Shown here: positions 23,772 to 36,900 of the stretch, piece after piece | Position numbering within the stretch: position 1 is the stretch's first letter | How the letters are laid out: each line of letters begins with the position of its first letter | Assembly: GCA_022818135.1 (NCBI GenBank) | Contig: JAFMSR010000005.1 | Location: 34,296,872-34,360,871, forward strand | Reading direction: 5' to 3' | DNA length: 64,000 nt | Origin: Saxidomus purpurata | Lineage: Eukaryota; Mollusca; Bivalvia; Venerida; Veneridae | Program-made: the position numbers and the translations under genes | The notes under the pieces: generated by a model | What the model was told of the DNA's origin: nothing | Databases searched by the model: none | Seen by the model: the letters and a program-made list of their open reading frames with translations, nothing else

Positions 23772-25592
23772 ATGATGCCTTCCAGAATACAAGCAGTAGT
23801 TGGTTTAATGTCTATCCTTGCTGCATTGCTGTATAAATGGTACCCAGGTGGCAGGGGCTATTCTTTTATTACCGATCAAATCAATGACGAATACGATTAC
23901 GTTGTAATTGGGGGAGGTTCGGCGGGTTCCGTACTAGCGTCGAGATTATCCGAAGATACAGATAGGACGGTTTTGTTACTGGAGGCAGGGTTACATTTTG
24001 ATGATGAAAGACTGCTGACTCATTTGCCACTTGGATGGAGTCAGTTACAACATTCACAATATGACTGGGAGTATTACACTGAAAAACAAACACACTGTTG
24101 CAAAGGCAAGAATGGCAACAAAGAGTATTGGGCACGTGGACGTGTACTTGGCGGAACGAGTATTCTAAATGGTATGCAATATACACGTGGCAGTAGGTTT
24201 GACTATGATGAATGGGCAGCTGAAGGATGTGATGGATGGAGCTACAAAGATGTTCTTCCCTACTTCTTAAAATCAGAAGATATTCAAATTGAATCTCTAA
24301 AGTCATCTCCATATCATAGCAGCGGCGGACCACTTGCCGTTTCATACAGCCCGCAAACAGATCTCACAAACCTGTTTATGAAAGCTGGAGAGGAACTTGG
24401 GTATGACATCACTGATTACAACGGAGAATACCAAGAGGGTTTCAGTATTTTGCAAAGTACAGTACGAAAGGGAGTTCGTAGTAGTACAAGTCTTGAATTT
24501 CTTGAAAAAGTAGGGAAAAGAGAGAATCTGCACACAGCAGTGAAAAGCATTGTAATTAAAATTGACATTAAGAACGAAAGAGCTGTTGGGGTTTCGTATA
24601 TCAGAGACAATAAGAAGTTTTACGTAAAGGCGAAAGGAGAGGTTTTGCTATCTGCAGGTGCTATAAATTCTCCGCAGTTATTGATGATGTCCGGAATAGG
24701 TCCTAAAAACCACTTACAAAGTTTGGGCATAAAAGTCATAAAGGATTTGCCTGTAGGCCAGTATTTGAAAGACCACCAATGTGTTAGTCTATCTAGCAAT
24801 ATCAGCAAGCCGTTTGGCGCAACTGCAGACGAAATAAGCAGGTGGTGGAATAAGTTGGAATATTACTGGTTTAATAGTGGAATGTTATCACGGACTGGCT
24901 TAGAAGCGAGCTCATTCTTACATTTAGATAAAACCAAACGTGGCAGCACATATCCAGATATTCAATTCATAATAACTAATACTTTTGTAGGCAATATCTT
25001 TAATATAAAAGCTGAGATCGCGGCAGATGTTTATGTAAATAATGCATCGCAAAGAGGGTTTAGCACGTTTATATGTCTTACACATCCAATGAGCACTGGT
25101 ACCCTGAAGCTTCGAAGCGTTGATCCTTTTGACCAACCCGTTATAGATCCCAAGTATTTTACAGAAAAGATAGACGTTGAAAACTTGATTGGAGGTATTC
25201 GTATATGGGAAAAACTCACGGAAACAGAAACATTTAAAGAACTCGGTGTTGACATCAATCAAAATAAGGTTTCATTTTGCTCGAAGTTTGATTTCCGTTC
25301 GGATGAATACTGGGAATGTTATATTCGCCATGTTGCGTCAACGGAGTTTCATCATTCATGCACGTGTAAGATGGGTGGAAAAAACGACCCTCTAGCAGTC
25401 GTTGATCCGCAGCTCCGTGTTAAAGGAATCAAGGGTTTAAGAGTTGTTGACACTTCAGTCTTCTACAATGTAACATCAGGAAATACAAACGCACCAGCAA
25501 TTATGGTTGCAGAGAAAGCGGCTGATATGATCCGGGGAAAGGATACTGTATCAAAATACAGGAGAAAGATACCTTATATTAAACGTTCTTAA
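23772..25592 (+). CDS. GMC-family FAD oxidoreductase, copy 2
   Basis: 606 residues, collinear with copy 1 and alike along nearly the whole length. FAD motif GGGSAGS is at 47-53, exactly as in copy 1 when both are started at the Met after the acceptor. GMC signature 1 reads GRVLGGTSILN, signature 2 GAINSPQLLMMSGIG, the catalytic His region FHHSCTCKMG and the Asn region GNTNAP. A hydrophobic N-terminal segment (LMSILAALLY) could be a membrane anchor or signal. Differences cluster in the middle (substrate-side region around residues 385-440) and at the extreme C-terminus, where the last ~13 residues are unrelated. The tandem same-strand placement 13 kb downstream indicates local duplication. A possible poly(A) signal ATTAAA lies at 25731. 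Confidence 0.92.
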   Translation: MMPSRIQAVVGLMSILAALLYKWYPGGRGYSFITDQINDEYDYVVIGGGSAGSVLASRLSEDTDRTVLLLEAGLHFDDERLLTHLPLGWSQLQHSQYDWEYYTEKQTHCCKGKNGNKEYWARGRVLGGTSILNGMQYTRGSRFDYDEWAAEGCDGWSYKDVLPYFLKSEDIQIESLKSSPYHSSGGPLAVSYSPQTDLTNLFMKAGEELGYDITDYNGEYQEGFSILQSTVRKGVRSSTSLEFLEKVGKRENLHTAVKSIVIKIDIKNERAVGVSYIRDNKKFYVKAKGEVLLSAGAINSPQLLMMSGIGPKNHLQSLGIKVIKDLPVGQYLKDHQCVSLSSNISKPFGATADEISRWWNKLEYYWFNSGMLSRTGLEASSFLHLDKTKRGSTYPDIQFIITNTFVGNIFNIKAEIAADVYVNNASQRGFSTFICLTHPMSTGTLKLRSVDPFDQPVIDPKYFTEKIDVENLIGGIRIWEKLTETETFKELGVDINQNKVSFCSKFDFRSDEYWECYIRHVASTEFHHSCTCKMGGKNDPLAVVDPQLRVKGIKGLRVVDTSVFYNVTSGNTNAPAIMVAEKAADMIRGKDTVSKYRRKIPYIKRS

Positions 25593-27234
25593 AACATACG
25601 ATTTACCTTATACTCTAAAGTTTTATAATAATTCTGACAAAGATTTTATGTTTCAAGTCTGCATCTTTTAGCATGAAAATAATATACCTAAAAGTCGCAA
25701 AATTGTTTTGTTCATAAAGGATTTTATTTTATTAAAGTAATATGCTGGTTTGTTAAGAGATTATATTGTTCTTCGAATCCGTCACGTCGTCCTGTTTAGA
25801 TGAAGTTTTGCTCTGTCAAAGCGTTATGTCGTTCTACAAAAGGTAAAGTGTAATTTGACGAAATTACATCTGGTTAACAGAAGATGTTTAATTTTCTGTC
25901 AAACTGTCCTGTTTTTCTGCACATAAAAGGTGTTGCTATGTGAAAGTGTTGTATTGATTTGTACTCTGAGGTGGTGTTCTGTGAAAACGAAATGTCATCA
26001 TGTTTACAGAAGGTATTATTCTGTCATTTTGTCATTATGCACAGCGAAGGTATCAGTTGTTAAAGTTTAATGTTGTCTTTTTTGTAGAGGATATTGTTTT
26101 GTCAAATTGTTATGTTCTCCTTAAGGGTGTTGTTACATGCCAACGTTGCTTTTACGACACCATACCTATTTTATAGAACAACATTCATTCTTAACCAGAC
26201 AAGGCATCATTTGAACAGAACTAAATCTTAATTTGGCAACACTTTGTTCATGACAACATGTTCTTTGAAGCCCTGTTGTGCCTGGTACGGCATTTTGTGG
26301 TATCGAACATTCTTGCAAAGAAAAATAAAGTTTACTTTCCAATGAGGAGACAAAAATCAAAAGGTAGTTTAGTGATGACATCATGGCATAAAGACATGAC
26401 ATTGATACAATGTAGAACATTCATACTGTTAAAAAATGACACTGAGCAAAAATACAATTGAATTAAATTGTATTGTTTTAGTTAGTTTTAAAGCAATTGG
26501 TATTAATACAGTGTATATATCGTACATTTTACACAAACTATTGATCATTTTCTCTTTCAAAGGTATTTTGCACTTATTGAACAAGTTTTTGATGTCGTTA
26601 TTATTATATTAGTGTAAAATTACGTGGAATAATAATAACAGAGAACATTCATTTATTGTTTTGAAATAGATAAGATAAGACTATTGTAAGTGGGCTGTCT
26701 TTTGAGGAAATGCGAAAAATATCGACGTTTTAACCTTATACAAAACTTCAAAGCTCTAACGTGACAAATTGTAGAACATGTTAACAGTATAAACATGTTA
26801 GAGTAGTGCAGGTAGTATAAAGTTATGGTAGGTCAGAACCTTTTCGTCTGTAAAACTAAAAGTTGTCACATTTTTTTTAAAATTTGGTACATGCGTATAT
26901 TGTGCCCCTCTATAGTGCATAGTAACGTTTTTTTTCATCTGACGTCACATGACGTCATTTTACAACGACATCTAGCGACAGCGTACGTACCGGAAGCATA
27001 CCGTCATGTGGTTATTGTTATGTTATTTTGTCATTTGTGGACTGACTCTTATTTTTCAATGTTTGCGATAATACTTGAAAATTTTCTATCAATCGGTGTG
27101 CATACTATTACATTATAAAAATATTTCATTTCCGTCGAAAACTTACAGAAAAACGTAATTTTTCTGCTACATTAATTTTGGCATTTCAGAAATAACAAAA
27201 AAACTAGACGGTTTTTTCAAATTATGACAATTTA
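25593..27234. other. 3' UTR and intergenic
   Basis: No gene recognised. 26930-26960 has two more TGACGTCA-like motifs. Confidence 0.4.
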
Positions 27235-27607
27235 CTATTTTTGACATCTGAAACAAAATAGTTGAATAAAAATGGGATGTGTTCGACTTAGATTTTTCAG
27301 TATGCGCTCTTGAATAATGCCACTATAACGTGAAAAGGTGATGGCGCTTTTAGGAATAGGTATGACTAAGTAAAGTGATCGTTTACGTCCACGCAGTAAA
27401 AACATCAAACATACACTAGACTCATTTCTCATTTCTGAGTGTAATGACTTTCCCCCAGGCTAAGGTTGTTGTTTTCTAGCACAGTTGTGATTACATCTAC
27501 CATATCTTTTGTTCTAGCAAGATTGTCGATTCAACAAAAGATATGGTAGATGTAATCACAACTGTGCTAGAAAACAACAACTTCAGTCTGGGGGAAAGTC
27601 ATTACAC
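27235..27607. repeat. 75-bp-arm hairpin from an inverted Penelope piece
   Basis: Arms at 27439-27513 and 27533-27607 are inverted copies with about three mismatches around a 19-bp spacer. The right arm is the start of the plus-strand Penelope-like reverse-transcriptase relic; the left arm is the same piece in opposite orientation. A minus-strand frame further left (27432-27235, with IPKSAITFSRYSGI) may be a linker part of the same inverted copy. Confidence 0.8.
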
Positions 27608-29190
27608 GCAGACAGACGGCATAGCTATCGGATCACGGCTAGGAAAAAAACTTTGCATGTTGCTACATGCGTAAATAGGACGAAGAGCTAATGAAAACAA
27701 ACAAAGTACCAGCTTTCTACAAGATATTCATTGATGACGGATGTGGTACATGGATCGGCAATGCAAATTAATTATAGTCTTTTAATAACCACGCAAAATC
27801 AATACACAAAAATATTCAGGTAGACCTCAGGTACAATAAACACAGCGTAGAGTTTCTGAATACAACCGTTCGCTTACAAGACGGACATATTTACACAGAC
27901 TTATACTACAAACCTACAGACAAACAATTGTATCTTCGAAAATGCTCAGTATACCCCTATTACCAAACGATCACTGGTTTATGGCCTTGGTCTACGACTA
28001 CGTCTAATAATTATGTGAAAAGGATGATGACTATAATAAACACAGACAATACCTGAAACTCCAGCTTAGAAAACGCTGATACCGTGGTAGATTTATAGAG
28101 AGCCAACTACAAAAGGTAGACGAAATGGACAGGACAGACTTACTCACAAAAGTCAAGAAAAAGCAATCGAAAGACAGTATTACCTTTCTTCAACGTACTC
28201 CCAAATATACATTACATCGTACATAAGCACCTACATGTACTGTGTAGATCAAATAGAATGTGCGAAGTGTTCCTTGAGCCTCCACTAGTCGCATATCGCA
28301 GAGACAGAAATCTTTGTGACACTTTAGTTCATAGTAAGACGAACAAAGCTACACTTACAAAACCAACAACATGTGAAGATACATGTTCATACTGTGACAA
28401 AATAATTACAACGGATGTCTTAGATACAAGTAAAAACGGAAAAACACCGAATTGTCCATGATGTCAATTGCCGTGTATGTAATGTAGTGTATTGCATACT
28501 CTGTAACAAATGTGACGTGGTAGTTTACGTAGGAGAAACTGAGCGACAGATCCGTGACAGAATGACAGAACATTTACGTGATGTGCGGTTACGAAAGAAA
28601 AACCAATTACGGCACATTTTGATTTAAGTCATGCTGATGGTAACCTTCAGTTTTCAATTCTTGAAAAACTTAAAGTGACATTATGCTCATCTCACTGCAC
28701 ATAGTGTATTTTTGGTGACAGTTTTATAAAAGCAATTTTCAGTAGCTGTGCATTTAAATGTGTTAAACTAATGATAATGCCGCATAATATTTTTGAAGTT
28801 GGTGCTTTAGAAATTAAAGAAATGGACTAATAAAATAATAATTCCTTCCTTGGTAGTGATCTCCCTTGTGTTATTAGTGTTGCTCGGCATGGAAGGGAAG
28901 CAACTCCGACATGCATTTGTTTATTTCTTAAATTGACTCTCCCAGTCAAAATAGGAAAAGTAATTTTGGAAAGTTATTATTTTGTACTGGTAGCAGGAAA
29001 AGTTTGTTGTATTGGGTCAAGTTTTATTTCCTCTACCCTATTCACACACGCCTATTTCAGCTGGAATTTTACTTTAAAAAATGTGCATAATGTCACTTTA
29101 ACAGAGCCGAATATCAAGAACGTATTATACGAGAAAGCATATGGATGAAACGGCTACAAACGGCGAGACCACACGGATGCAACGTCAAAG
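27533..29190 (+). pseudogene. Penelope-like retroelement relic (RT + GIY-YIG)
   Basis: Translated pieces match the order of a Penelope-like element. Reverse-transcriptase parts are VITTVLENNNFSLGESHYTQ, FYKIFIDDGCGTWIG (the region of the catalytic Asp pair) and FLNTTVRLQDGHIYTDLYYK with PTDKQLYL. The linker includes FLEPPLVAYRRDRNLCDTLV. A GIY-YIG-type endonuclease follows, with VVYVGETERQIRDRMTEHLR and, beyond a MITE, EYQERIIRESIWMKRLQTAR. Frameshifts and stops break it throughout. Its conserved GIY-YIG fragment is split by the insertion at 28670-29101. Confidence 0.8.
28670..29101. mobile_element. TTAA-flanked MITE inside the Penelope relic
   Basis: The ends are TTAAAGTGACATTATGCTCA and, inverted, TTAAAGTGACATTATGCACA, and TTAA stands at both borders. 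Leaving out the element plus one TTAA rejoins LEKL to NRAEYQER in frame, so the Penelope coding sequence is the empty site and TTAA is the target duplication. TTAA targets are the mark of piggyBac-type transposases; no transposase is encoded here. Related copies lie at 55740 and 62483. Confidence 0.8.
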
Positions 29191-29254
29191 ACAGTTGAAT
29201 TCCATCGCAATTGCTTGCAAATGACGTCCATTGTGGCATATTCAAGTACTTTTG

Positions 29255-29473
29255 GCTACTACGATACATAATGAGTAAACCCTCAACTTCCCAGCCGTGA
29301 TCTCGCTTATTTGTATTTATTTTCTCCTCGTCCTCTGTTTCAACCTATATCTTCCACTCTCTTTGTCTCTCACTCTTCTCTGACTTCTCTTTTTCACAGT
29401 CACGTTTTGTAAATTATTTGATGAAATAACACAACGGAAAACAGTTTAGTATACTCATTATGTATCGTAGTAG
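29255..29473. repeat. 25-bp inverted repeat pair
   Basis: CTACGATACATAATGAGTA at about 29258-29276 faces its complement at about 29451-29470. It flanks a pyrimidine-rich stretch just after the Penelope coding relic and may be part of that element's 3' end. Confidence 0.55.
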
Positions 29474-30986
29474 ACAATGTGTTGAAGTGTTTTGATGAGA
29501 AAGAATGCACAAAACAACTGACGGTAATCGCACCTACTTAGAAATTGGATATAATTTCTTTTTTTCAAATCTTGAAAATAACAGTTTTATGTCACTTCAA
29601 AATATATATATAAATGAAAACCATTTAAAGTACCCATTTATTGCAAAATATATTCGCCTATTAAGTGTAAGGGAAAAGCTTCGTCTTTTCGCTATTTTGA
29701 ATAAACATTAAATCTTACAACAAATTTATCATAAATGAAATATTGCCATTCGACCGTAATGACATTTCAAGCACTGCCGACCAGCTGAAAACCCCCAAAT
29801 TGATGGAATGACAACAACACTCCCGTGCTCGACGAATCGCCAAAAATGTGTTTCATTTTGGACGGGTATGAAAATCGGGTTTTAAATGCCATAGTGGCCA
29901 TAAAGTATTAAACGTATTAAAAAAATATGTAGAGTTTTTAAGGATATAAACTACAAGTATCCTGTTTTCTTTTCAAATGCATTCAAAACGAATTCTAAGC
30001 GTGATAACTGAAGTTTTATTGTAGTACAATGGTGTAGATGACTTATTATCAGGTACGAACTGCATCTAATGTTTCAGTTTCAGGTATGTGCTAACTCGGA
30101 TGGCAAAAAAAATCTTACATTTCGAATGTTTTGTGCTCAAAAAAGAGCATTTAAATAATGATGTTATTCTGTCCACAAATGGTGCAATTATCAAATAATA
30201 AATGACATTTAATACCGTGTATTCAAAATATTTCATAAAAAATTAGTTGTTAAGCCAGCATTTGTACATTGTTGTACTTTCTGTTACTATGAGTAACATA
30301 TATATAAATAAATAAATGATGTAATTAATTAAATCATGATTATTTAAGTTAGTTGCATACCGATAAACGCAAAAACAATAATCAACATATCAAAGTGAAA
30401 TACTGTCTACAGCTCCTCCTTTATAAATGAAGAGTACTCTATCTACATATATGCTCTTACGAGAGAAGCATTGGTCGTATTTTCATTGGTCGTTTTCCTC
30501 ACAATAACGCCAACCGAAGGACTCGGTTTGTACACAAAAACGGTAATTATATAAGTAATGAATTACATTCGTAATTATTAACTCCACATTTATTATACAA
30601 TTGATTAAATATACAAAAGCAAACAGGCTGTTTAAATATTAATATCGAAAGCCTTGTGTTATATAAGCATATGCTACAATTCGTCCTTTCCGAGTTCAAG
30701 TTAGCATAGGTTTTATGCAATTCATAACCTCCTGAATTAACTCAATGAGCGGACCAGTCACTGCATCGTTGATAAAAACAATGTTTATGACAGTCAAGAA
30801 ACATCCATAAGTTGTTACGTAATCTAACCATGAAAATGATGCCATCTTAAACATTTGATCTGGAATATTTTACATCATTTTTGTATCGATGGCCTATCAC
30901 AAGATTATACAGAATCAGTAATGTGCATTCAAAATGAACGCTATAGCCGGCAAGGTGAGCATCTGGACAGTCTGTATTGTGTCAGA
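29474..30986. other. Intergenic, downstream of LRRC74-like gene
   Basis: AT-rich. A reverse-strand AATAAA near 30590 is a candidate poly(A) signal for the minus-strand gene. No other gene seen. Confidence 0.4.
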
Positions 30987-33900
30987 TCAACCTTGCTCTG
31001 CACTTTTCATCTGAAGAACCATTTCACTGAATAAAAAAGAATATAATAGCGTATAACTTTGAATTTCATAAGCAGACAAATAAGGTGAAATCTTGTTCAA
31101 ATTGACGTTATAAGGAATGGAAATAACCAAAAGGGTTACTAACATGTATTGTAAAGTTAATGTAAAATAATAAACAATGAAAATGAAAGGACTACACATT
31201 GACAATGGAAATGAAATGACTACACAGTAAAAATGAAATGTATACATAATGCAAAATGAACGTACTTCACAAAGCAAATCAAATTACTTAAGTTTAACTA
31301 AACTAAAAAGAGCAAGCATTGGAGATTACAAAGGGACACGAGTACTTCACAAAACAAGACACAAGACAAAAACGTCAACTTGAGAAGCGATGGCATACAT
31401 GCAGAAAGAACAGAACAGTGCGAGAAATAATTATATATATATTCACTGTTATACAATTGTCTTATATTTTGGTGACTTTTACCGTAAAGGTTTGCAAAAA
31501 TCGACCAATTTATCATTGTAATTAGACGTGCCTAACTTATTCACCGTACAATTAAATATGCTTTTCTGTAATAGATATTTATAGATATTGTAAGTCCTTA
31601 TTTTAGTGTTAAAATATAGGACTATTTTAGTTTTGATTTAATTCTTTGATATTCGATGACAAATGGACTACATAATTATGACTCTTTAGATGCAAATGAA
31701 ACGTCATTGCTTGCGTAATACTGTCTTTTCTAAACATGACATTTAAAAAAAAAAATAAGCTGACTCCACTACGATCTTTGAGAGACGGTGCATAGGTGAA
31801 CAGCGATCCGTTACCAAAGCCAACGAAATACCATACTAATAGAAGCTGGTAAAATTATGAATAATTTTGGTAAAAGAAAGATCATTTTCGCCGGTAAGAC
31901 ATCTTTCATAGTATAAAAGTACAATTGCACCGAAGTGAAATTTGAAATATTGCGTAACACTAGTAATAAGTTTGTTAATCCGAAGATCGACTGATGCAAC
32001 ATCTAATAGGGATCAGAAACTCTTATTCTTGTATTCTAACATGTATACAGCAGATTTGGTCTTTTTCGTGCGCTAGATTTGAAAACTACATCTTCAGCTT
32101 GAAACTCACTTCTGCCACATTTGTTCAAAGTGCATTAGCATTTTCTCAATGAAATGCTACACAATTCTCTTATAAAATTGTTGTATCTTTACTGACAATT
32201 TGATATGGAAACCTTAATGAATGTAAAAGCCACTCTTTCGGCAACAACAGAAGCAACAAAGCAGATTAGAGACCGCTAACCGTGCAAACCCTTTTCTGCG
32301 AAAACATGTACCTTTAATGAGGCCATTCCCTGATAGACTTCACTATTTATCAATAAAATTGTATATGTAAATATGAGTTTGGACGGTGAATCTTTCATAC
32401 TTACAAACGAAGTAGAACATATTAAAATCATAGAAAAAAATTATATTGTAACGTTAATGTACACAATTTAATGTAAATGAAAAAGAATCAAATCGTTATA
32501 AAATTTCTTTACTTTTTGTAGCAGCAAAACGTAAGGCAGTGCATATATATAATTTTGCGCATGATAAAAATTATCTGTCAAAATTAGCAATATAATGTTT
32601 GGAGGTAATATATTTGAGAAATAGTGTTACAAATTCTATTTCAAGAAGAGACACATGGAAATGTTGTACCTGTAATCAACTTCTCCGTCACCATCTTTAT
32701 CAAGGGCATTGGCAAACATTTCAATCTTATAAAGTGACAGTGGTACTCCGGCTTCCTGCAGAAAGGAGAAAAAATCTTTATTTGGTATGAATTATTTCAC
32801 TTAATTTATCAATTAATGCGAAATTAATCTGAATTCAATCCTACGTAAAATTACTATAGGTATATTATTACATTTAGTACAAATTCTTAAAGATGCAAAG
32901 TTTCTTTGTTTTGTGTGATTCAAGTCAAGACGTGTGGACAAATGCTTACAATTCTGAAGGCTTTGTAATAACTAAGATCTTTTTGTAAGAGCAATGAATT
33001 TGGAATTTAACCGAGGGGAGCTATGCTATTTATTGACATTAATGATAAACAGTACTCACCTTTAACCCTTCTTGAAATTCCTGCAAGCTGACACTCATTG
33101 AATTGTCAGCATCGAATCTTTCAAATAGTTCAACGAGCGAAACATTAGTTTCCTTACAAAAGTCTCTGAGACACTCAAGACCTTCTTTCAGAATATCTCC
33201 AACAGAGTCGGTTTTATTCTTCCCGTAGTTCAGGGCATACCCGTGCAGAACGTTTATATGGCGATGCATGTCGTTGAGGTTACTTATGTGATCTTGAAAT
33301 TTTGGACTGAATGTGCAGTCCTGGAAACGTTGAGATAGAATAAATGTAAAAGTAATGATAAATGAAAGTAATCAGTGCAATGGAATCAATTAAATCATTT
33401 ATTCTTACTTCAGTACTTGATGATAACGAGTAGTTGAATACAAGCAAACAGTCATTGAAATATCACCAAACAGAAAAATATTAAGTGACAGACTCGACTA
33501 TGACAGGACTAGCAGTTAATATGCATAGTAAAATATTACCTTTGAACCAGTTTTAAAATATCTACATGATATTTTGACATCCGTTATGTGAAATATAAAT
33601 ACTTTCTTGCAATGTTTTACACTATACTGTAGTCCCTAGCTTAAGACAGCTTCAGACAAAATCACATGTTTGGTGTGTTTGTACGTATATTTTTACCATA
33701 GTTGAAATAGAAAAGAAGCATCATGGATTACCGTCAGATCGAGTGTTTCCAGTTTCAACACTGGACAGTTTCTGAGAATGGCAAGTGCTGCTTCCGCAAA
33801 CTCCTCAGGTATATTGTTCTTACCAACCTGTTTAAAAAAACAGGCCATGACAAACACGGTTAAGTTATTTTTAAAAGCTAGGCCGCATATCACTCTCTGT

Positions 33901-36900
33901 TATAGTCTTTATAGTTAGACAATCAGTAAAACTTATTTAGTGAAATTTGCTATTGCGTAGCAAAATGGTTACAAACCGCAAAACATATTTATCTCGTATT
34001 TCATAATGAAGGTTATATATAACTTCATTGATTTCATGCCTGTTACATGTAATATAAGGACGACAACACTGTTCACAGAATCAATGAAAATCAAGCATGC
34101 TTTTCCATTTTGTTGCTGCACAGTAAGGCTGCAAATCATAATAAGCCATAATATCTGTAGTATTTCTTTCAAATTCACTGGAATACATGTCTTATTAATG
34201 TAGTGAAAGAATAACATCAATATTATCTGTGAATGTTTCAGTTTTGTTTTGACCAGTTTACAGTAATACGTACATCGTTGAAATGACTCTGTCTACGGTT
34301 TTGTTTTTACTTTTGCTTGAGTATCTTTAAAATGTCGACTAAAGCTGACAAATAGATTTTATGGTGTTGAACTTTGCGTAAGAAATCGCATAAACTCTGT
34401 AGATGTAAATTTCTTAAATTGCTGACAATTGTTTAAATTAAGATTAAGCCAAGATACATTACCCTTAAATGAAGCAGTGATTCGTTCAGACTAAATGCTG
34501 TAATGAGTTTCATGAATCCATTATGGCCAATTCTGCAGCACGTAAGGTTTAGTGACGTCAACACATTGTTGACCTTTAACGCTTTGGAAAACTCAATGGC
34601 ACCATCGTCTCCTATTCCGTTCCACGAAAAATTGAAATCCTTTAGATAGGCATTTTCCTGATAAAGAGAAATATTGATACTGTAAATTTAGTAATATTCG
34701 CGATAATTTAATTTTCGCTATTTTAACGAATTGTCCACTTCGCTAATTTTAGATCTAGACAAATATTGCATAACATAGAATTACTGTCAGAGAATTCCCC
34801 TATCGCGACTTTATAATTCGCGAAAAAGTCTGACTGCACCACAAATTGCGACATTTTCGTCAAAATGGGCAAGTTTTGCCTATAAAAATAGCAGATCGGC
34901 AAATTGTTGGTATATGCTTACGACATTTGACCCAAAGTTACATGCCAATGCATATCTTTTATGCTAAACACCTTAACTTCGATAATTTTAGCAAAATCCA
35001 TGCTTTTGGTATGTTTTGCATTTTACCGTTGAATCTGCATTCAACTTGAAATACTTCAACCATGAGTCTGAAAAGGACTAGCTACGGTCATGCACGACGG
35101 TGGCTTCCGTAAGAGTATTCGTTTCTTCAGAAGATGCGATTTACCATGTAAAATACACGAACCTGTTATACTGACTTGGGTTTTGTTTACTAAATCAGCC
35201 ATTTTTATTGGAGCCTTGTCATTACGTTAGTCGGAGCAGTATCGTTAAATTGGAGCCAGTGCGTTTTGCCGATACAGTGTGGTAATATTGAACCTTATAT
35301 ATTTTTGTATGCTGTACTTTTACTGTGTATCATGAACATTGCTAGTTAGTGTTATTGCTCTACATGTTACTCGTATGCCGGTATCTGACGACGAAAGCAA
35401 TAAGTACTGTACAGACGAAACTCCTTTGTTTGAGTGTTTTCTCGAATATAGATTCCTATTTTATACTAATTTTAATCAATATTGAGAGCTAGAAATAGTA
35501 ATTTCATGCAATAAGTCCGTTTTAACTTATTTACCTTTAGACCTTTTGCAATTCTTTGAGCACCCTCTTGTCTGAACTGGTTCCAGCTGAGATCCAGTGT
35601 GTGTAGGGCACAATTTTCAGCTAAAATATATGTGCACCTAAATTTAATGACCCAACGCTAGAAAATCTTTATGTAGGCCTATACAGAGCAGGTTAAGCTT
35701 AATAACTAATATAATAAAAGTCTATATTTAATTAAAAAAAATTCGCGTAGAAGTTGTCTTATGAAGAAATCTATTACTTTATATCTGTAATATATTTTAT
35801 CATTTTATATAATATGTAGAAGACTATGTTATAAGAACTATTTGTCAAATATGATTTTTGTTATTAGTAGTATTATTTAGAGTAGGAGTCTTGTTTCTTA
35901 CAAATCATTTCTTCAAACAAAGGAGTACACGAGTCACCGAAGTTGTTGTGGCTTAGATCTACATGCTCTAACTCTGGATGCTCCTGAAGCGAGAATAATA
36001 TCGTTAGGATACATGTCTTTCTTTCGGTGCTTTATGAGTAATGTTACAAACATTCTGGTTTATTTTTAGAGATTTAAGCAGTAGTGCTGCCATGTCTGGA
36101 AGAACTACATCGTTTCCATTTACAATTATGGGACCTCTGTTCTTATACAACTTTTATTATACTATATTCTGTTTTGTAAGCTTGGTATTTGCGATAAGGT
36201 TTTTGATGATCGCAAATGCCAATTGCGAGTATACTCCTTGCGGAGTGATGCAATTACTGGAGATGATGATGATGATGTTTTTATGGCGACGGCGTTAGGC
36301 GGAGCCGTTAAAACTGTTTACCACCATCAAGAACCCTAAATACTGTCGCAAGTGTCAAAATCACAAAACAGTTAGCCGGAATCGAGGTAACATCAGTATT
36401 GCGGTAGAAAGTATCTTTACATTATTTCTCAGTCAATTTCATACACCTTAAATCAAACATGGCTCCTGAGCTGCATAATTCAAAATTATAGTAAAGTTTT
36501 AATACAGATTTTTTTAAACAAAGCTTAGTTATGAGATGAGTGGTATTACCTGTATTGATTTCGCTAAATGAACAGCGTCTGAATCCGAAAACTCTTCACC
36601 TGTCAGTACAGATAATAAAGAATTTATTAATTTTACATTCATGTAGCTTTGATATATTTTATACATGAGGTTGCATTGAAGAGTGACACTATCTTTGAAA
36701 GAACTGAAAAGAGAAAAGTGATCTCGTTTTCTTGAAATATACATCCAACTAGTTAAAATGCGATTCGTATACGTATAAATGTATATGCCATTTTTGTTCT
36801 GGAACAGTAAGCTTGGTTTGAATTGATATTGTGCTTTACAATACATGTATCTACAATGAATTGTTTGAAAAACTTTCGATAACGATACAAGTATCCTTGG

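Noticed and set aside
32270..32299. Alternative last exon of the LRRC74-like gene (after CGCAG, giving KRVCTVSGL-stop)
   Set aside because: It would put Lys at the last Ca2+-ligand position of the EF-hand. The 31026-30987 exon gives the expected Glu and has a far better polypyrimidine tract.
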